Shown piece after piece: positions 26,220-35,365 of a DNA stretch of 38,629 nt; within the stretch, counting starts at the first letter, position 1, and the number at the start of each line of letters is the position of its first letter. A model generated the notes under the pieces. That model worked only from the letters and a program-made list of their open reading frames with translations, ran no database searches and was not told the DNA's origin. This stretch comes from Methylomonas sp. (GTDB taxonomy: Bacteria; Pseudomonadota; Gammaproteobacteria; Methylococcales; Methylomonadaceae), in assembly GCA_026988155.1 (NCBI GenBank), contig JALSLW010000081.1:1-38629 (forward strand), written 5' to 3'. The position numbers were made by a program, and so were the translations under genes.

Positions 26220-26945
26220 ATGCTTGGCGTATTGTTTCTTAGTATTTTTTTAACGGCATGTGCAGAAGTGGAAAAAAAACCACTGGCTTTTGAAACTAGT
26301 CAAGTCGATTCAATGGCTTTTCAATTTGAGAATAGTATTCGTTTTAATGAAATTTCTTTACCAGTTGAAGAAATAAGCCGGGAAGTAATAAAAAATTTAC
26401 AGCAATGGGGGTATGTTTTTAAATCTGAAGACTACACTCATGACTTAAAAATTTCAATTGGCTCAATAAACCGTAGCTCAACTCCCTTTGGTCTTTCTTT
26501 TAGCGCAGGAAATTCAAATCCTCGCTCACTAAATTTTCAAAAATCATCCACCTTTCCTTTAACGTGTTCATTAATGCCGAAAGGCCAGTTTCATCGTGCT
26601 GAGCTGGTTATGACTGTTATGGCTGACAGTTATGTTATTCTTTTCAATAAACCAAAAGGACAGGACAAAGCGATTGAGATGCTAACGGATGATATCAGCA
26701 CCGTTTGTTATAATCTGCTTAGCAGTTTAAACATTAAAGCGAAGGAGTTAATATCAGTAGAAAAAAGCACCCAACCTAGATGGGTTCCTGAGATTCGCAT
26801 TGAAGTTGAAAATAAGGATAAATCAGGCAATCAAAATATTAAAGAAACCAGATATATTAATAACAAAAAAGAAGAAAGTAGACGTATTATTATTCACAAT
26901 CAAGGAAACCCTGTTATTTTTAAATTTGGTTCTGATAGAAAATAG
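26220..26945 (+). CDS. Putative lipoprotein of unknown function
   Basis: From the ATG at 26220 the protein has a signal peptide with lipobox LTAC (FLSIFLTACAEV) and then about 225 residues with no family that I recognise. I prefer this start to the in-frame ATG at 26184 because GAGG lies 9 bases before it and because it places the hydrophobic signal at the very N terminus. The C-terminal part is unusually rich in K, N and E (KKEESRRIIIHNQ). It is divergent from the porin and precedes the sensor gene by 311 bases. A link to urea use is only positional. Confidence 0.6.
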   Translation: MLGVLFLSIFLTACAEVEKKPLAFETSQVDSMAFQFENSIRFNEISLPVEEISREVIKNLQQWGYVFKSEDYTHDLKISIGSINRSSTPFGLSFSAGNSNPRSLNFQKSSTFPLTCSLMPKGQFHRAELVMTVMADSYVILFNKPKGQDKAIEMLTDDISTVCYNLLSSLNIKAKELISVEKSTQPRWVPEIRIEVENKDKSGNQNIKETRYINNKKEESRRIIIHNQGNPVIFKFGSDRK

Positions 26946-26974
26946 AAGTAATAATCCTAAAAAATCAGTTAAGT

Positions 26975-26998
26975 CCTGGGTTTGAGTAGAAACCAGGG
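26975..26998. repeat. Hairpin after the lipoprotein gene
   Basis: CCTGGGTTT and AAACCAGGG form a perfect 9-bp stem around GAGTAG, 30 bases past the lipoprotein stop. The T tract is weak, so it may be a poor terminator or an RNA end. The rest of the 311-base gap to the sensor gene holds a second loose palindrome (GGTCC and GGACC near 27018-27043), the dispersed repeat at 27073-27147, and the sensor leader. Confidence 0.4.
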
Positions 26999-27072
26999 CG
27001 AGAAAGATAAATAGTTTTGGTCCGTATTTTTCACAGGACCTTAAAACGGAATAGCCTCCCTCATCTTGTGAC

Positions 27073-27147
27073 AGCTAAAAAACTTGCTTAAACCTGTTAT
27101 CTAATAAATTAAAGCCGGACTTAGCAATCGACTGATTTTTTTAGGAT
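27073..27147 (+). repeat. Dispersed repeat, uninterrupted copy
   Basis: This 75-base stretch matches the flanks of MITE copy 2 at 12.8-13.1 kb (AGCTAAAAAACTTGCTTAA, then a diverged CTAATAAATT block, then GACTGATTTTTTTAGG). It gives an uninterrupted reference for that repeat and lies in the leader region of the sensor gene. Confidence 0.6.
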
Positions 27148-27256
27148 AATGGTTCATAATCACATTTATACACCTTCTTAGGCAGGTTATTTATTTCTAT
27201 TGATAAAAGGTATAAATTATGTGTAATCTTAAACCATTTAATCCAGTTGCAATTTT

Positions 27257-30200
27257 ATGTCTTCCACTGTCCGTCAAAGCATTTCAAAAACACGCAGGGA
27301 TTACAATTCCTGGGTAGCCAATGAAACATTAGAAGATTATGCTTTACGGTTTGCACCACGTCGATTTAGAAAATGGTCTGAATTTCAGGTAGCCAATACA
27401 GCTTTTGGTTCAACCTCCTTTTTAGTATTAGAAGCCATTGGCGGTTTCTTATCAGTAAATTACGGCTTCACCAATGCATTTTGGGCCATTTGCATTGTCG
27501 GGCTGATTATTTTTATTATTAGCTTTCCCATCAGCTATTACGCAGCCCGTTACAATATTGATATTGACCTGTTGACTCGCAGTGCAGGCTTCGGTTATTT
27601 CGGCTCCACTATTACTTCTTTAATTTACGCCTTTTTCACCTTTACTTTATTTGCACTTGAAGCCTCAATTATGTCCAAGGCTATCGAATTGTATTTTCAA
27701 GTACCTATTGCATTTGCCCATTTTATTAGCGCCATTATTGTTGTGCCATTTGTAACTTTCGGCATTACTACCATTAGCCGAATGCAGCTGTGGACGCAGC
27801 CTTTATGGCTAATTTTATTGTTTATCCCCTATTATGCGGTATTCACAAAAGAACCCGAAGCATTACTGACTTTAAAAGCCTATTATGGAATTGCCAGCAG
27901 TGGGCAAGATTTTAACTGGCTGCTTTTTGGCAGTGCAGCCACAGTTGCTTTTTCAATGGTTGCTCAAATAGGAGAGCAAGTCGATTTTCTGCGCTTTATG
28001 CCAGAAAAGAAAAAAATCAATCATTTTAAATGGTGGGCAGCAACAATTATTGCGGGTCCCGGCTGGATTGTTTTTGGAGTAATTCGACAGCTTGGCGGTG
28101 CGTTACTTGCTCACCTTGCCATTCAGCAAGGTATTGCTATAGATCATGCGCATGAACCCACGCAAATGTACTTAATTGCATATACCATGCTGATTGATAA
28201 CACCGACCTTGCACTGGCTATTACAACCTTATTTGTGATTATATCTCAACTAAAAATTAATGTGACCAATGCTTATGCTGGCTCACTGGCCTGGTCTAAT
28301 TTTTTTTCCCGTATAACTCATACTCACCCAGGGCGTGTTATCTGGCTTTTTTTTAATGTCTCTATTGCCTTGCTACTGATGGAGTTTGGTGTCTTTGGCG
28401 CATTGGAAAAGGTGCTTGGTTTATTCTCCAACATCAGTATTGCATGGATCAGTGCTGTTTCAGCCGACCTTATGATTAATAAACCTTTAGGTTTAAGTCC
28501 AAAAATCATTGAATTTAAACGGGCCTATTTGCCCGATTTGAACCCAGTTGGTCTTGTTTCAACCTTTTTTGCATCATTGATTTCCATCTTAGCCTACTTA
28601 GGTTTATTTGGTGAATATCCTCAAGCCTTTTCTGCTTTTATTGCTTTAGGGTTAACATTTATTTTAGTCCCCAGCATCGGGTACTTTACCAGTTACCGCC
28701 ATTATCTGGCTCGTGCACGCCACTATAAACATGATATATCAACTAGACAATGCTGTATTTGCAAAAATCACTTTGAACATGAAGATACAGCCTATTGCCC
28801 CGCTTATCAGGATAGCATCTGTTCATTGTGCTGCACATTAGATTCACGCTGTTTAGATAGCTGTAAAAAAGGCGCACGGTTAGAAGATTATTTTAATGAT
28901 TTCGCAAGCTCTTATCTTCCTTCGTTTATCTCATTAAGCTCAAGAATACGATTCCTACGGTTCGTACTTTTATTTGCTTTTCTAAGCACTTTGACCAGTG
29001 TTTTTATAGGGATAATCTATTATCAAGACTTTTTGACAGCACAGAACAGCCCACAGTCATTTAATCTTCTGTTTGATAACTTCGTTAAAGTTTATGCGGC
29101 ATTATTGATATTTATTGGGCTATGCAGCTGGTGGCTAATATTAATTCATGAAAGTCGCCAATTAGCGCATGAAGAAACCACCAAACAGACCCAATTATTA
29201 TTGAAAGAAATTGAAGAGCACAAAATTACTGATGAAAAATATCAGCAGGCCATTTTAACAGCGGATAATGCTAACAGTGCCAAAAGCCGGTTTCTCAGTA
29301 ATATGAGCCATGAAATCCGCACCCCTCTAAATTGCATTGTCGGCTATTCCCATATTTTGCATAATGACCCGTCAATCCCTGATCACAGAAGAGAAGCAGT
29401 TGAAATATTAAACCGCAGCAGCGAGCACTTATCATCATTGATTGAAGATATTTTAGACATTGCCGGAATTGAAGAACGTAAATTTGAGCTCCGGTACGCT
29501 GCGCTGGATTTGCCAGCACTAATTGAGCATTTAGTCAGCAGTTTTAAATCCCAAGCTGAAGATAAGGGACTTATATTTCGTTGTCATATACTGGATTCCT
29601 TGCCCCAAACAGTGCGTGGCGATGAAAAACGCATTCGGCAAGTATTAATAAACCTGTTAAGCAATGCAATTAAATTTACCAATACAGGCGAAATAATTTT
29701 TCGTATTGGCTTCCGCAGTGATGTAGCTACATTTCAAGTGATTGACAGTGGCGAGGGTATTTCCGGCCATAATCTTAAAGATATTTTCCAGCCTTTCACA
29801 CGTTTAAGCAAAGCAACAGGAAATGCTGTTGCCGGGAGCGGTTTGGGGTTAACTATTTGTAAAATCATTACCGAACTGATGGGAGGTGAGATTACAGTCA
29901 AAAGTATTGAAAAGAAAGGCTCTACCTTTACTGTACGCTTTTTGCTTGCCAGTTTAAGTAACAAGACCAATATTGTCGCTGAAAAGAATATTGTCGGTTT
30001 TCAGGAAAATAGTAAAAACATACTGATTGTTGATGACCAATATGAACACCGCATACTTATTGCAACCATACTCGAACCTTTAGGGTTTTGTGTAAAGCAG
30101 GCAGATTCGGGAGAAACCTGTATAGCAATGCTTCCTAATTTTATGCCTGATCTTATTTTAATGGACTTATCAATGGAGGGCATTAACGGCATAGAAACAT

Positions 30201-30625
30201 CTCAATATCTTCGTCAAAAAGGCTATTCAATGCCTATTGTTGTACTAAGCGCCAACGCTTATCCATCAGACCAGAAAGCTGCTTTGGATGCAGGATGTGA
30301 TGATTTTCTTGCAAAACCATTACAAGTTACTGATCTATTAAATAAACTTGCACTGCAATTATCAATAAACTGGATATATGATGGCAATATAAAAGAGAAG
30401 ATGCGGCCTGAACAAAATAATGATTTTACCAGGCCTCCCCCCAATATTATTAAGCAATTAATGGCATTCGTACAAATAGGTGACCTATTGGGATTGAAGC
30501 ATCAATTGAATGATTTGATTATGAATGAGCCCCGGTATAAAAGCTTTACTCAACGTATCAAATCCTTAGCCAATGAATTTCGCATTGCAGAGATTAAAAA
30601 ACTCTTAAATAAAGCTGATGAATAA
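27257..30625 (+). CDS. NCS1-permease/hybrid histidine kinase fusion sensor
   Basis: The 1122-residue protein joins a transporter to a kinase. Residues about 1-490 look like an NCS1 (purine-cytosine/allantoin-type) permease with about 12 membrane helices (starting FAPRRFRKWSEF). Residues 499-536 are a cysteine cluster (CCIC, C514, C522, CC525-526, C532, C536), probably metal binding. Two further membrane helices (about 565-590 and 610-635) lead by a coiled coil to the kinase: H-box SNMSHEIRTPLN (H685), N-box LINLLSNAIKF, G-boxes DSGEGIS and GSGLGLTI. A receiver follows with D970 (LILMDLSMEG) and AKPL. No Hpt domain is present. It likely senses a small nitrogen compound by binding or transport. 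The ligand is not known; urea is inferred from the neighbouring locus. Confidence 0.88.
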   Translation: MSSTVRQSISKTRRDYNSWVANETLEDYALRFAPRRFRKWSEFQVANTAFGSTSFLVLEAIGGFLSVNYGFTNAFWAICIVGLIIFIISFPISYYAARYNIDIDLLTRSAGFGYFGSTITSLIYAFFTFTLFALEASIMSKAIELYFQVPIAFAHFISAIIVVPFVTFGITTISRMQLWTQPLWLILLFIPYYAVFTKEPEALLTLKAYYGIASSGQDFNWLLFGSAATVAFSMVAQIGEQVDFLRFMPEKKKINHFKWWAATIIAGPGWIVFGVIRQLGGALLAHLAIQQGIAIDHAHEPTQMYLIAYTMLIDNTDLALAITTLFVIISQLKINVTNAYAGSLAWSNFFSRITHTHPGRVIWLFFNVSIALLLMEFGVFGALEKVLGLFSNISIAWISAVSADLMINKPLGLSPKIIEFKRAYLPDLNPVGLVSTFFASLISILAYLGLFGEYPQAFSAFIALGLTFILVPSIGYFTSYRHYLARARHYKHDISTRQCCICKNHFEHEDTAYCPAYQDSICSLCCTLDSRCLDSCKKGARLEDYFNDFASSYLPSFISLSSRIRFLRFVLLFAFLSTLTSVFIGIIYYQDFLTAQNSPQSFNLLFDNFVKVYAALLIFIGLCSWWLILIHESRQLAHEETTKQTQLLLKEIEEHKITDEKYQQAILTADNANSAKSRFLSNMSHEIRTPLNCIVGYSHILHNDPSIPDHRREAVEILNRSSEHLSSLIEDILDIAGIEERKFELRYAALDLPALIEHLVSSFKSQAEDKGLIFRCHILDSLPQTVRGDEKRIRQVLINLLSNAIKFTNTGEIIFRIGFRSDVATFQVIDSGEGISGHNLKDIFQPFTRLSKATGNAVAGSGLGLTICKIITELMGGEITVKSIEKKGSTFTVRFLLASLSNKTNIVAEKNIVGFQENSKNILIVDDQYEHRILIATILEPLGFCVKQADSGETCIAMLPNFMPDLILMDLSMEGINGIETSQYLRQKGYSMPIVVLSANAYPSDQKAALDAGCDDFLAKPLQVTDLLNKLALQLSINWIYDGNIKEKMRPEQNNDFTRPPPNIIKQLMAFVQIGDLLGLKHQLNDLIMNEPRYKSFTQRIKSLANEFRIAEIKKLLNKADE

Positions 30626-31532
30626 AAAAATAAATGAAACCGTTTTAATTGTTGATGATACACCTGACAATTTAGCAGTACTTTCAGATATGCTGTCAGA
30701 ATATGGCTATCGTGTATTAGTTGCCACTGATGGCCTGTCGGCTCTTGAACAAATTAATCATTTGCAGCCGGATATTATTCTGCTAGATATTATTATGCCG
30801 GGCATTGATGGGTTTGAAACCTGTCATAGGCTTAAAGAGAGTCCGCTTACCAAAGATATTCCTATTATTTTCATGACTGGTTTGAGTGAGTTGGATGATT
30901 TATTAAAAGGTTTTAAAGAAGGGGCTGTTGACTATATAGTAAAACCTATCCGGCCAGCAGAAGTTATTGCCAGAATAGAGGCTCAATTATCCCAGAAACA
31001 CAACACCCAGCGCGTTGAACAAACTTTAACCCATACTGGTTTTTCTGCCATAGCTTTCAATAACTCTGGAAGCATCACTTGGCTTTCTGCTTCAGCCGAG
31101 AAAATACTTTTAGACTGCTGCCCAATTGATAAAACTTATAAGGCTACAGCTCAAAGCGACCGGTCTTTGCCCCAAGTCTTGCTTGAGCAAATCATACCTA
31201 TAATTAAAGGTCAGCAAGTTTTGTTGACCGACGTACAATTAGGGAGCGAGTACATGGGTAAAATAGTGCCAGGATCAATAGATGATGAATATATGCTGCT
31301 CATTCAGAAAAGTAGCAAAGAGTGGGACTTAGCATCACTAAAAGTTTCTTTTGGCTTAACCGCAAGAGAAGCGGAGATTCTAATGTGGGTTTCACGGGGT
31401 AAAACCAATAAAGAGGTTGGGTTGATTTTGGGTACTAGTCCCAGAACAGTTAACAAACACCTCGAACATATTTTTGAAAAACTCGGGGTTCCAACGAGGA
31501 CAGCAGCCGTTGCAAGAGTTTTAAAAAACTAG
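30618..31532 (+). CDS. Response regulator with LuxR-type DNA-binding domain
   Basis: The 304-residue regulator overlaps the sensor gene by eight bases and is its likely partner. The receiver (residues about 8-122) has IVDDTPDN, the phosphoacceptor D57 in IILLDIIMPG, FMTG and the lysine of YIVKPIRP. A PAS-like middle part (about 140-220, SAIAFNNSGSITWLSASAEK) precedes a LuxR/NarL helix-turn-helix (about 237-295, LTAREAEILMWVSRGKTNKE, then SPRTVNKHL). It should control transcription. The nearest candidate target is the divergent porin-urt-ure operon. Confidence 0.9.
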   Translation: MNKKINETVLIVDDTPDNLAVLSDMLSEYGYRVLVATDGLSALEQINHLQPDIILLDIIMPGIDGFETCHRLKESPLTKDIPIIFMTGLSELDDLLKGFKEGAVDYIVKPIRPAEVIARIEAQLSQKHNTQRVEQTLTHTGFSAIAFNNSGSITWLSASAEKILLDCCPIDKTYKATAQSDRSLPQVLLEQIIPIIKGQQVLLTDVQLGSEYMGKIVPGSIDDEYMLLIQKSSKEWDLASLKVSFGLTAREAEILMWVSRGKTNKEVGLILGTSPRTVNKHLEHIFEKLGVPTRTAAVARVLKN

Positions 31533-31574
31533 TGGTCCTAGGTATTCTGGCGAAATCCCCCCAGGTTGCTTGCC

Positions 31575-32432
31575 TTACCTGTTTCTTGCTTCAAGTCTAG
31601 CAATATCCTTGCTAATAAATAAAGCTGGATCGACAGGCGATTTGTTTAAATACACAATCCAGTGCAAATGGGAGCCTGTGACGCGGCCTGTTGCACCAAC
31701 TGTCCCCAGCGTATCACCTTGCTTAACAAGCTGGCCGGGTTTCACTTTGATACTGTTCATATGAAGGTATGCACTGAGCAAGCCTTGTCCATGATCTAAG
31801 AAAACGGTATTGCCATTAAAATAATAATTGCCCGTATCAATAACTTTGGCAGATGCCGGTGCCAGAATGGGCGTTCCGGAATCGGCAGCAATATCAAGCC
31901 CGTTATGAGGGCGTTTAGGAATTTCGTTAAAAAAGCGCTTTAAACCAAATAAACTGCTTAGCCTGCCATCTACGGGAGCTATAAAATCTGCATCTATAGG
32001 CTGTTCAGTCCAAACTGATTTTGCCCTGTCCATAGCTTTTTTATCCGTATTGATTTTCTTTAGATCAGCTTCAGTAAAGCCTGTAACCATCCGTTTCTTT
32101 TTTATGGTGAGGTACTGAGCAGGGTATTTTTTATCAGCAATGCTAAAGCTGAACTGCTGACTATTATCTGCTGTTTTAACCGTTATTTTATGCCTGCCAA
32201 TTTTCTCCGATAGAGGGACGCCAACTATGGCAATCCATTGGTTCTTGCTAGCTTTAATGGCAACACGGTTATTACCATAAAATGCTTTTGGCCGCTTTTG
32301 GCTCATTTCAGCAACAGGGATTTTAATAATGCCGCCCGGCACGGCCAATTGATCAGGAAGTGCCTTTGCCAAACTAAAGACAGGAAATAGTGCAGGACAG
32401 AGAAGAAGTAGAAACGACCGCAGTTTATTCAT
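31575..32432 (-). CDS. M23 family (LytM-type) peptidoglycan peptidase
   Basis: This exported cell-wall endopeptidase has 285 residues from the chosen ATG at 32432, which begins a clear signal peptide (MNKLRSFLLLLCPALFPVF). The longer in-frame ATG at 32498 would hide that signal and lie within xseA. The LytM zinc motif is complete: HNGLDIA (HxxxD) and SHLHW (HxH), with a GDTLGTVGATGRVTG strand between. All metal ligands are present, so it is probably active. The start overlaps the xseA end by eight bases. Confidence 0.93.
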   Translation of the reverse strand: MNKLRSFLLLLCPALFPVFSLAKALPDQLAVPGGIIKIPVAEMSQKRPKAFYGNNRVAIKASKNQWIAIVGVPLSEKIGRHKITVKTADNSQQFSFSIADKKYPAQYLTIKKKRMVTGFTEADLKKINTDKKAMDRAKSVWTEQPIDADFIAPVDGRLSSLFGLKRFFNEIPKRPHNGLDIAADSGTPILAPASAKVIDTGNYYFNGNTVFLDHGQGLLSAYLHMNSIKVKPGQLVKQGDTLGTVGATGRVTGSHLHWIVYLNKSPVDPALFISKDIARLEARNR

Positions 32433-33786
32433 CTGAAATTTTTGTGATTTGGCTAATAATATGTCCATGAGCAAAGCGAGTTTTAACTTTGTCGCCAATT
32501 GATACTTGATCGCTGGAACTTATGATAGAAGAAGATCCGGCCGGGCTAGTAATTGAATACCCTCTTTCTAGCGTTGCCAATGGGCTTATTGCATTCAGCG
32601 TTTGGGTAAGCGAGTGCTGTTTGCTTTTAAGGTTCTTAATTTTATTGCGAACGGCAATGTTCAGTCGATTGCCCAGATAATGTAGCTGCTCCTGATAGCG
32701 GATTATTCTGTTCACTGGATTATGCTGCTGCAAGACATTTTTCTGATTAGCGATCAAGCCTTTATCATGTTTGATTTTTGTTTGAATTGCACGCAATAGC
32801 CTGACTTCCAAATGATCCAGTAATTGGGCGTGCCGCTGATACTGCTGCTGCGGGTGCTGCTGCATCAGCCTTTTGTTTAACCAGTGTAATGATTGCCAAT
32901 ATTGAGATAGCTGGCGCTGAATAATTTGCTGCAATTTAAACTCAATAGCCTGAAAGTTAGAGAGCCATGCCTGCTGGCTAGGTACAGCGGTTTCAGCTGC
33001 GGCAGATGGTGTAGGTGCTCTCCGGTCTGCAGCTAAATCGGCAATAGTAAAATCCACTTCGTGACCTATGCCAGTAACAATAGGGATTTCACTTTTTGCG
33101 ATAGCCCTAGCAACACACTCTTCATTGAATGACCAAAGGTCCTCTAATGAACCTCCGCCTCTAGCCAGCAAAATAACATCAACTTGTGCCTGCTGATTAG
33201 CTTTTTCAATGGCATGGACAATTTCAGACTTTGCAGAATCCCCCTGTACAGACGTGGGATAAATAATTACGGGAATAGCCGGAAACCTTCGCTTAAGAAC
33301 GCTTAAAATATCGTGAATGGCCGCGCCAGTAGGAGAGGTAATAACGCCAATATGATTTGGAAGCGACGGTGGGTCTTGCTTTTTATTCTGGTCAAACAGG
33401 CCTTCATTGCTAAGCTTTGATTTGAGAACCTCAAAAGCAAGCTGCAGATCACCTTCGCCTGCCAGCTGTATTTTATCTGCAATTAGCTGATAGTCGCCTC
33501 GTGTTTCATACAGGCTGACTTGAGCTGATACAATGACCTGACAGCCATTTTTAGGAATAAAATTTAATCGCCTTAGCTGGGATTTAAACATAGCGCAGCG
33601 GATTTGTGCCTTTTTATCTTTCAGAGAAAAATAAATATGCCCTGATGCAGGCTGGCTTAAGTTGGATATTTCACCTTCAACTTGAATGAAAGAATAATGA
33701 CTGGATAATAAGTTTTTGGTTTCCCTATTGAGTTCGGAAACGCTGTAAACCTTTTTCCCCGCTAATGCTGCATTCAATAAACTCAT
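32425..33786 (-). CDS. xseA: Exodeoxyribonuclease VII large subunit
   Basis: XseA is the catalytic subunit of exonuclease VII, which degrades single-stranded DNA in repair. The 453-residue length is usual. The N-terminal OB fold (VEGEISNLSQPASGHIYFSL), the catalytic core with LLARGGGSLEDLWSFNEE and GIGHEVDFTIADLAADRRAPTPSAAAE (both longer than shown in fragments: ARGGGSLEDLW, GHEVDFTIAD, RAPTPSAAAE), and a long Q/L-rich coiled coil are visible. It ends in overlap with the M23 gene and starts four bases inside the PilZ-type gene upstream. Confidence 0.95.
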   Translation of the reverse strand: MSLLNAALAGKKVYSVSELNRETKNLLSSHYSFIQVEGEISNLSQPASGHIYFSLKDKKAQIRCAMFKSQLRRLNFIPKNGCQVIVSAQVSLYETRGDYQLIADKIQLAGEGDLQLAFEVLKSKLSNEGLFDQNKKQDPPSLPNHIGVITSPTGAAIHDILSVLKRRFPAIPVIIYPTSVQGDSAKSEIVHAIEKANQQAQVDVILLARGGGSLEDLWSFNEECVARAIAKSEIPIVTGIGHEVDFTIADLAADRRAPTPSAAAETAVPSQQAWLSNFQAIEFKLQQIIQRQLSQYWQSLHWLNKRLMQQHPQQQYQRHAQLLDHLEVRLLRAIQTKIKHDKGLIANQKNVLQQHNPVNRIIRYQEQLHYLGNRLNIAVRNKIKNLKSKQHSLTQTLNAISPLATLERGYSITSPAGSSSIISSSDQVSIGDKVKTRFAHGHIISQITKISDE

Positions 33787-34523
33787 GGTTTAATTAGATT
33801 TCTCTTGTTTTCACGTTCAATCCCTTGCATATAACGCAGGAATGCATTTTCTGTTCTTGGGCTAAGGTTGACAAATTCACAGCCTATTCTTTGGCTTTTT
33901 TCTGGGCTGTTTGGGTTAATGGCAAGTCTGTTATGAGGAATAAAGGAAATAATATGTGTTTCAGTACCATTAAGTACCAATTTGCAGTTGCTAAACTCTG
34001 CATCCATTGTAATTTCTTTTGCTTGCTCTAAGCTATCACCAATAATTGAAAAACCGGAAATGCTAAGGTCATAGAGTTTAAAGCTAAGGTTTTTTGCATC
34101 ATCTGACGCTGACGATTGAAAGGTAATGGTACAGTAGCTTTTTTTTGATAGCGGTGAACGCACTCGATAAAACTGGCGACGCTGAACCCAATAGATTTGA
34201 TCAGGAATTCTTATAGACAAAGCAGGCTGATCAGGTTTGCCAGTTCTTTTAACGTCACGCCCTTCAAATAAAACCTTAATGCCCTTAAAATCAGCTTTAC
34301 AATCAACTATGCCTAAGTTTAGCAACTCTTTATTCAAGTATTCTTTAGGTCCGCAATCCATAATGACAGTTCGATTCTTTTCATCAATTTCTAAAATGGC
34401 GGTTAGAAATGAATGCCTGTCACCAAAACCGGCCGCTATCAGGCATTTTTCTGTCGAAAGCGTTGTTAAATAATTGAGTATCTGTTTTGGATTTTTGATC
34501 AGAAAGGTAGAAATATTTTCCAT
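33783..34523 (-). CDS. YcgR-like PilZ-domain protein, paralogue 2
   Basis: The protein has an N-terminal YcgR-like domain (about residues 1-105) and a C-terminal PilZ domain. The cyclic-di-GMP motifs RRQFYRVRS (RxxxR) and DLSISGFSI (D/NxSxxG) are intact. I chose the ATG at 34523 (MENISTFLIKNPKQ), which gives 246 residues and aligns exactly with the start of the neighbouring paralogue (MTDIAKYLVRNPKQ). An upstream GTG at 34562 is less likely. Such proteins link cyclic-di-GMP to motility or surface behaviour. The pair probably arose by tandem duplication. Confidence 0.85.
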   Translation of the reverse strand: MENISTFLIKNPKQILNYLTTLSTEKCLIAAGFGDRHSFLTAILEIDEKNRTVIMDCGPKEYLNKELLNLGIVDCKADFKGIKVLFEGRDVKRTGKPDQPALSIRIPDQIYWVQRRQFYRVRSPLSKKSYCTITFQSSASDDAKNLSFKLYDLSISGFSIIGDSLEQAKEITMDAEFSNCKLVLNGTETHIISFIPHNRLAINPNSPEKSQRIGCEFVNLSPRTENAFLRYMQGIERENKRNLIKP

Positions 34524-34536
34524 AACAAAAAGAAGG

Positions 34537-35277
34537 TCACTTTGCTTTTTGTTTGATTTCACGCTCTATATTTTGCATGTAACGCAAAATAGTTGACTCA
34601 ACCCTTGGCGTAGCATCTATTATTCTACAGCCAATGCGTTCTGTTTTTCCTGGGTTATTTGGATTTAGAGACATTTTGTTGCGAATCTCAAGATCAATGG
34701 TCAGCTGTTCTTCATTCTCAAGAACAAGAATGCAGTTATCAAATCTAGCAGACGCAGAAAGTTGAGCAGACAAGTCTGTAGAGTCATTCAGAATGGAAAT
34801 TCCGCAGGCACTTAAATCATTAAGTTTAAAGTCAACAGATGTTTCTTCTTCTGTTTCGGTATCTTTAAAAGAAAGGGTGCAAAAGCTATTTTTTGATAAA
34901 GGTGATTTTATTCTGTAAAACTGCCTTTTTTGCATCCAGTAAATTGAGCCGGGAATGGGAAGTGAAAATGCCGGTTGCCCCGGTTTACCCGATTTTTTAA
35001 CTTTTCTGGCTTCAAACAGAACCTTTATACCTTTATATTTTGTCGTGCATTTAATAACGGCACTATCAATTAACTTTTTATTTAGATATTCTTTTGGGCC
35101 ACAATCAACCGTAATGGTCTGTTTTTTCTCATCAATGTCTATAATAGCGGTTAAAAAAGTATCTTTATCCTCAATTCCGAAGTGAGCAGAAATCAAACAT
35201 CTTTCTGCAGATAACATTTTTAAGTAAGTAAGAACCTGCTTAGGGTTTCTTACCAGGTATTTTGCAATGTCAGTCAT
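34537..35277 (-). CDS. YcgR-like PilZ-domain protein, paralogue 1
   Basis: This 246-residue protein has the same two-domain order as its downstream neighbour and matches it along the whole length (YLNKKLIDS versus YLNKELLNL; GPKEYLNK in both). The PilZ motifs are KRQFYRIKS and DLSACGISI, still consistent with cyclic-di-GMP binding. The gene ends 13 bases before its paralogue starts. No flagellar or cellulose gene lies in the window, so the output is unknown. Confidence 0.85.
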   Translation of the reverse strand: MTDIAKYLVRNPKQVLTYLKMLSAERCLISAHFGIEDKDTFLTAIIDIDEKKQTITVDCGPKEYLNKKLIDSAVIKCTTKYKGIKVLFEARKVKKSGKPGQPAFSLPIPGSIYWMQKRQFYRIKSPLSKNSFCTLSFKDTETEEETSVDFKLNDLSACGISILNDSTDLSAQLSASARFDNCILVLENEEQLTIDLEIRNKMSLNPNNPGKTERIGCRIIDATPRVESTILRYMQNIEREIKQKAK

Positions 35278-35365
35278 AGAAAAGCATTTGTTAATTATTG
35301 ATACTAAGGGATGTATTGTAGAATAAGTAGCTTTTTATTGCATCTTAAGAATAGGGGGGAGCTAA

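Noticed and set aside
35278-35365. Guanidine riboswitch upstream of the SugE-like gene
   Set aside because: No tandem ACGR-loop hairpins or other known guanidine-aptamer core can be seen.
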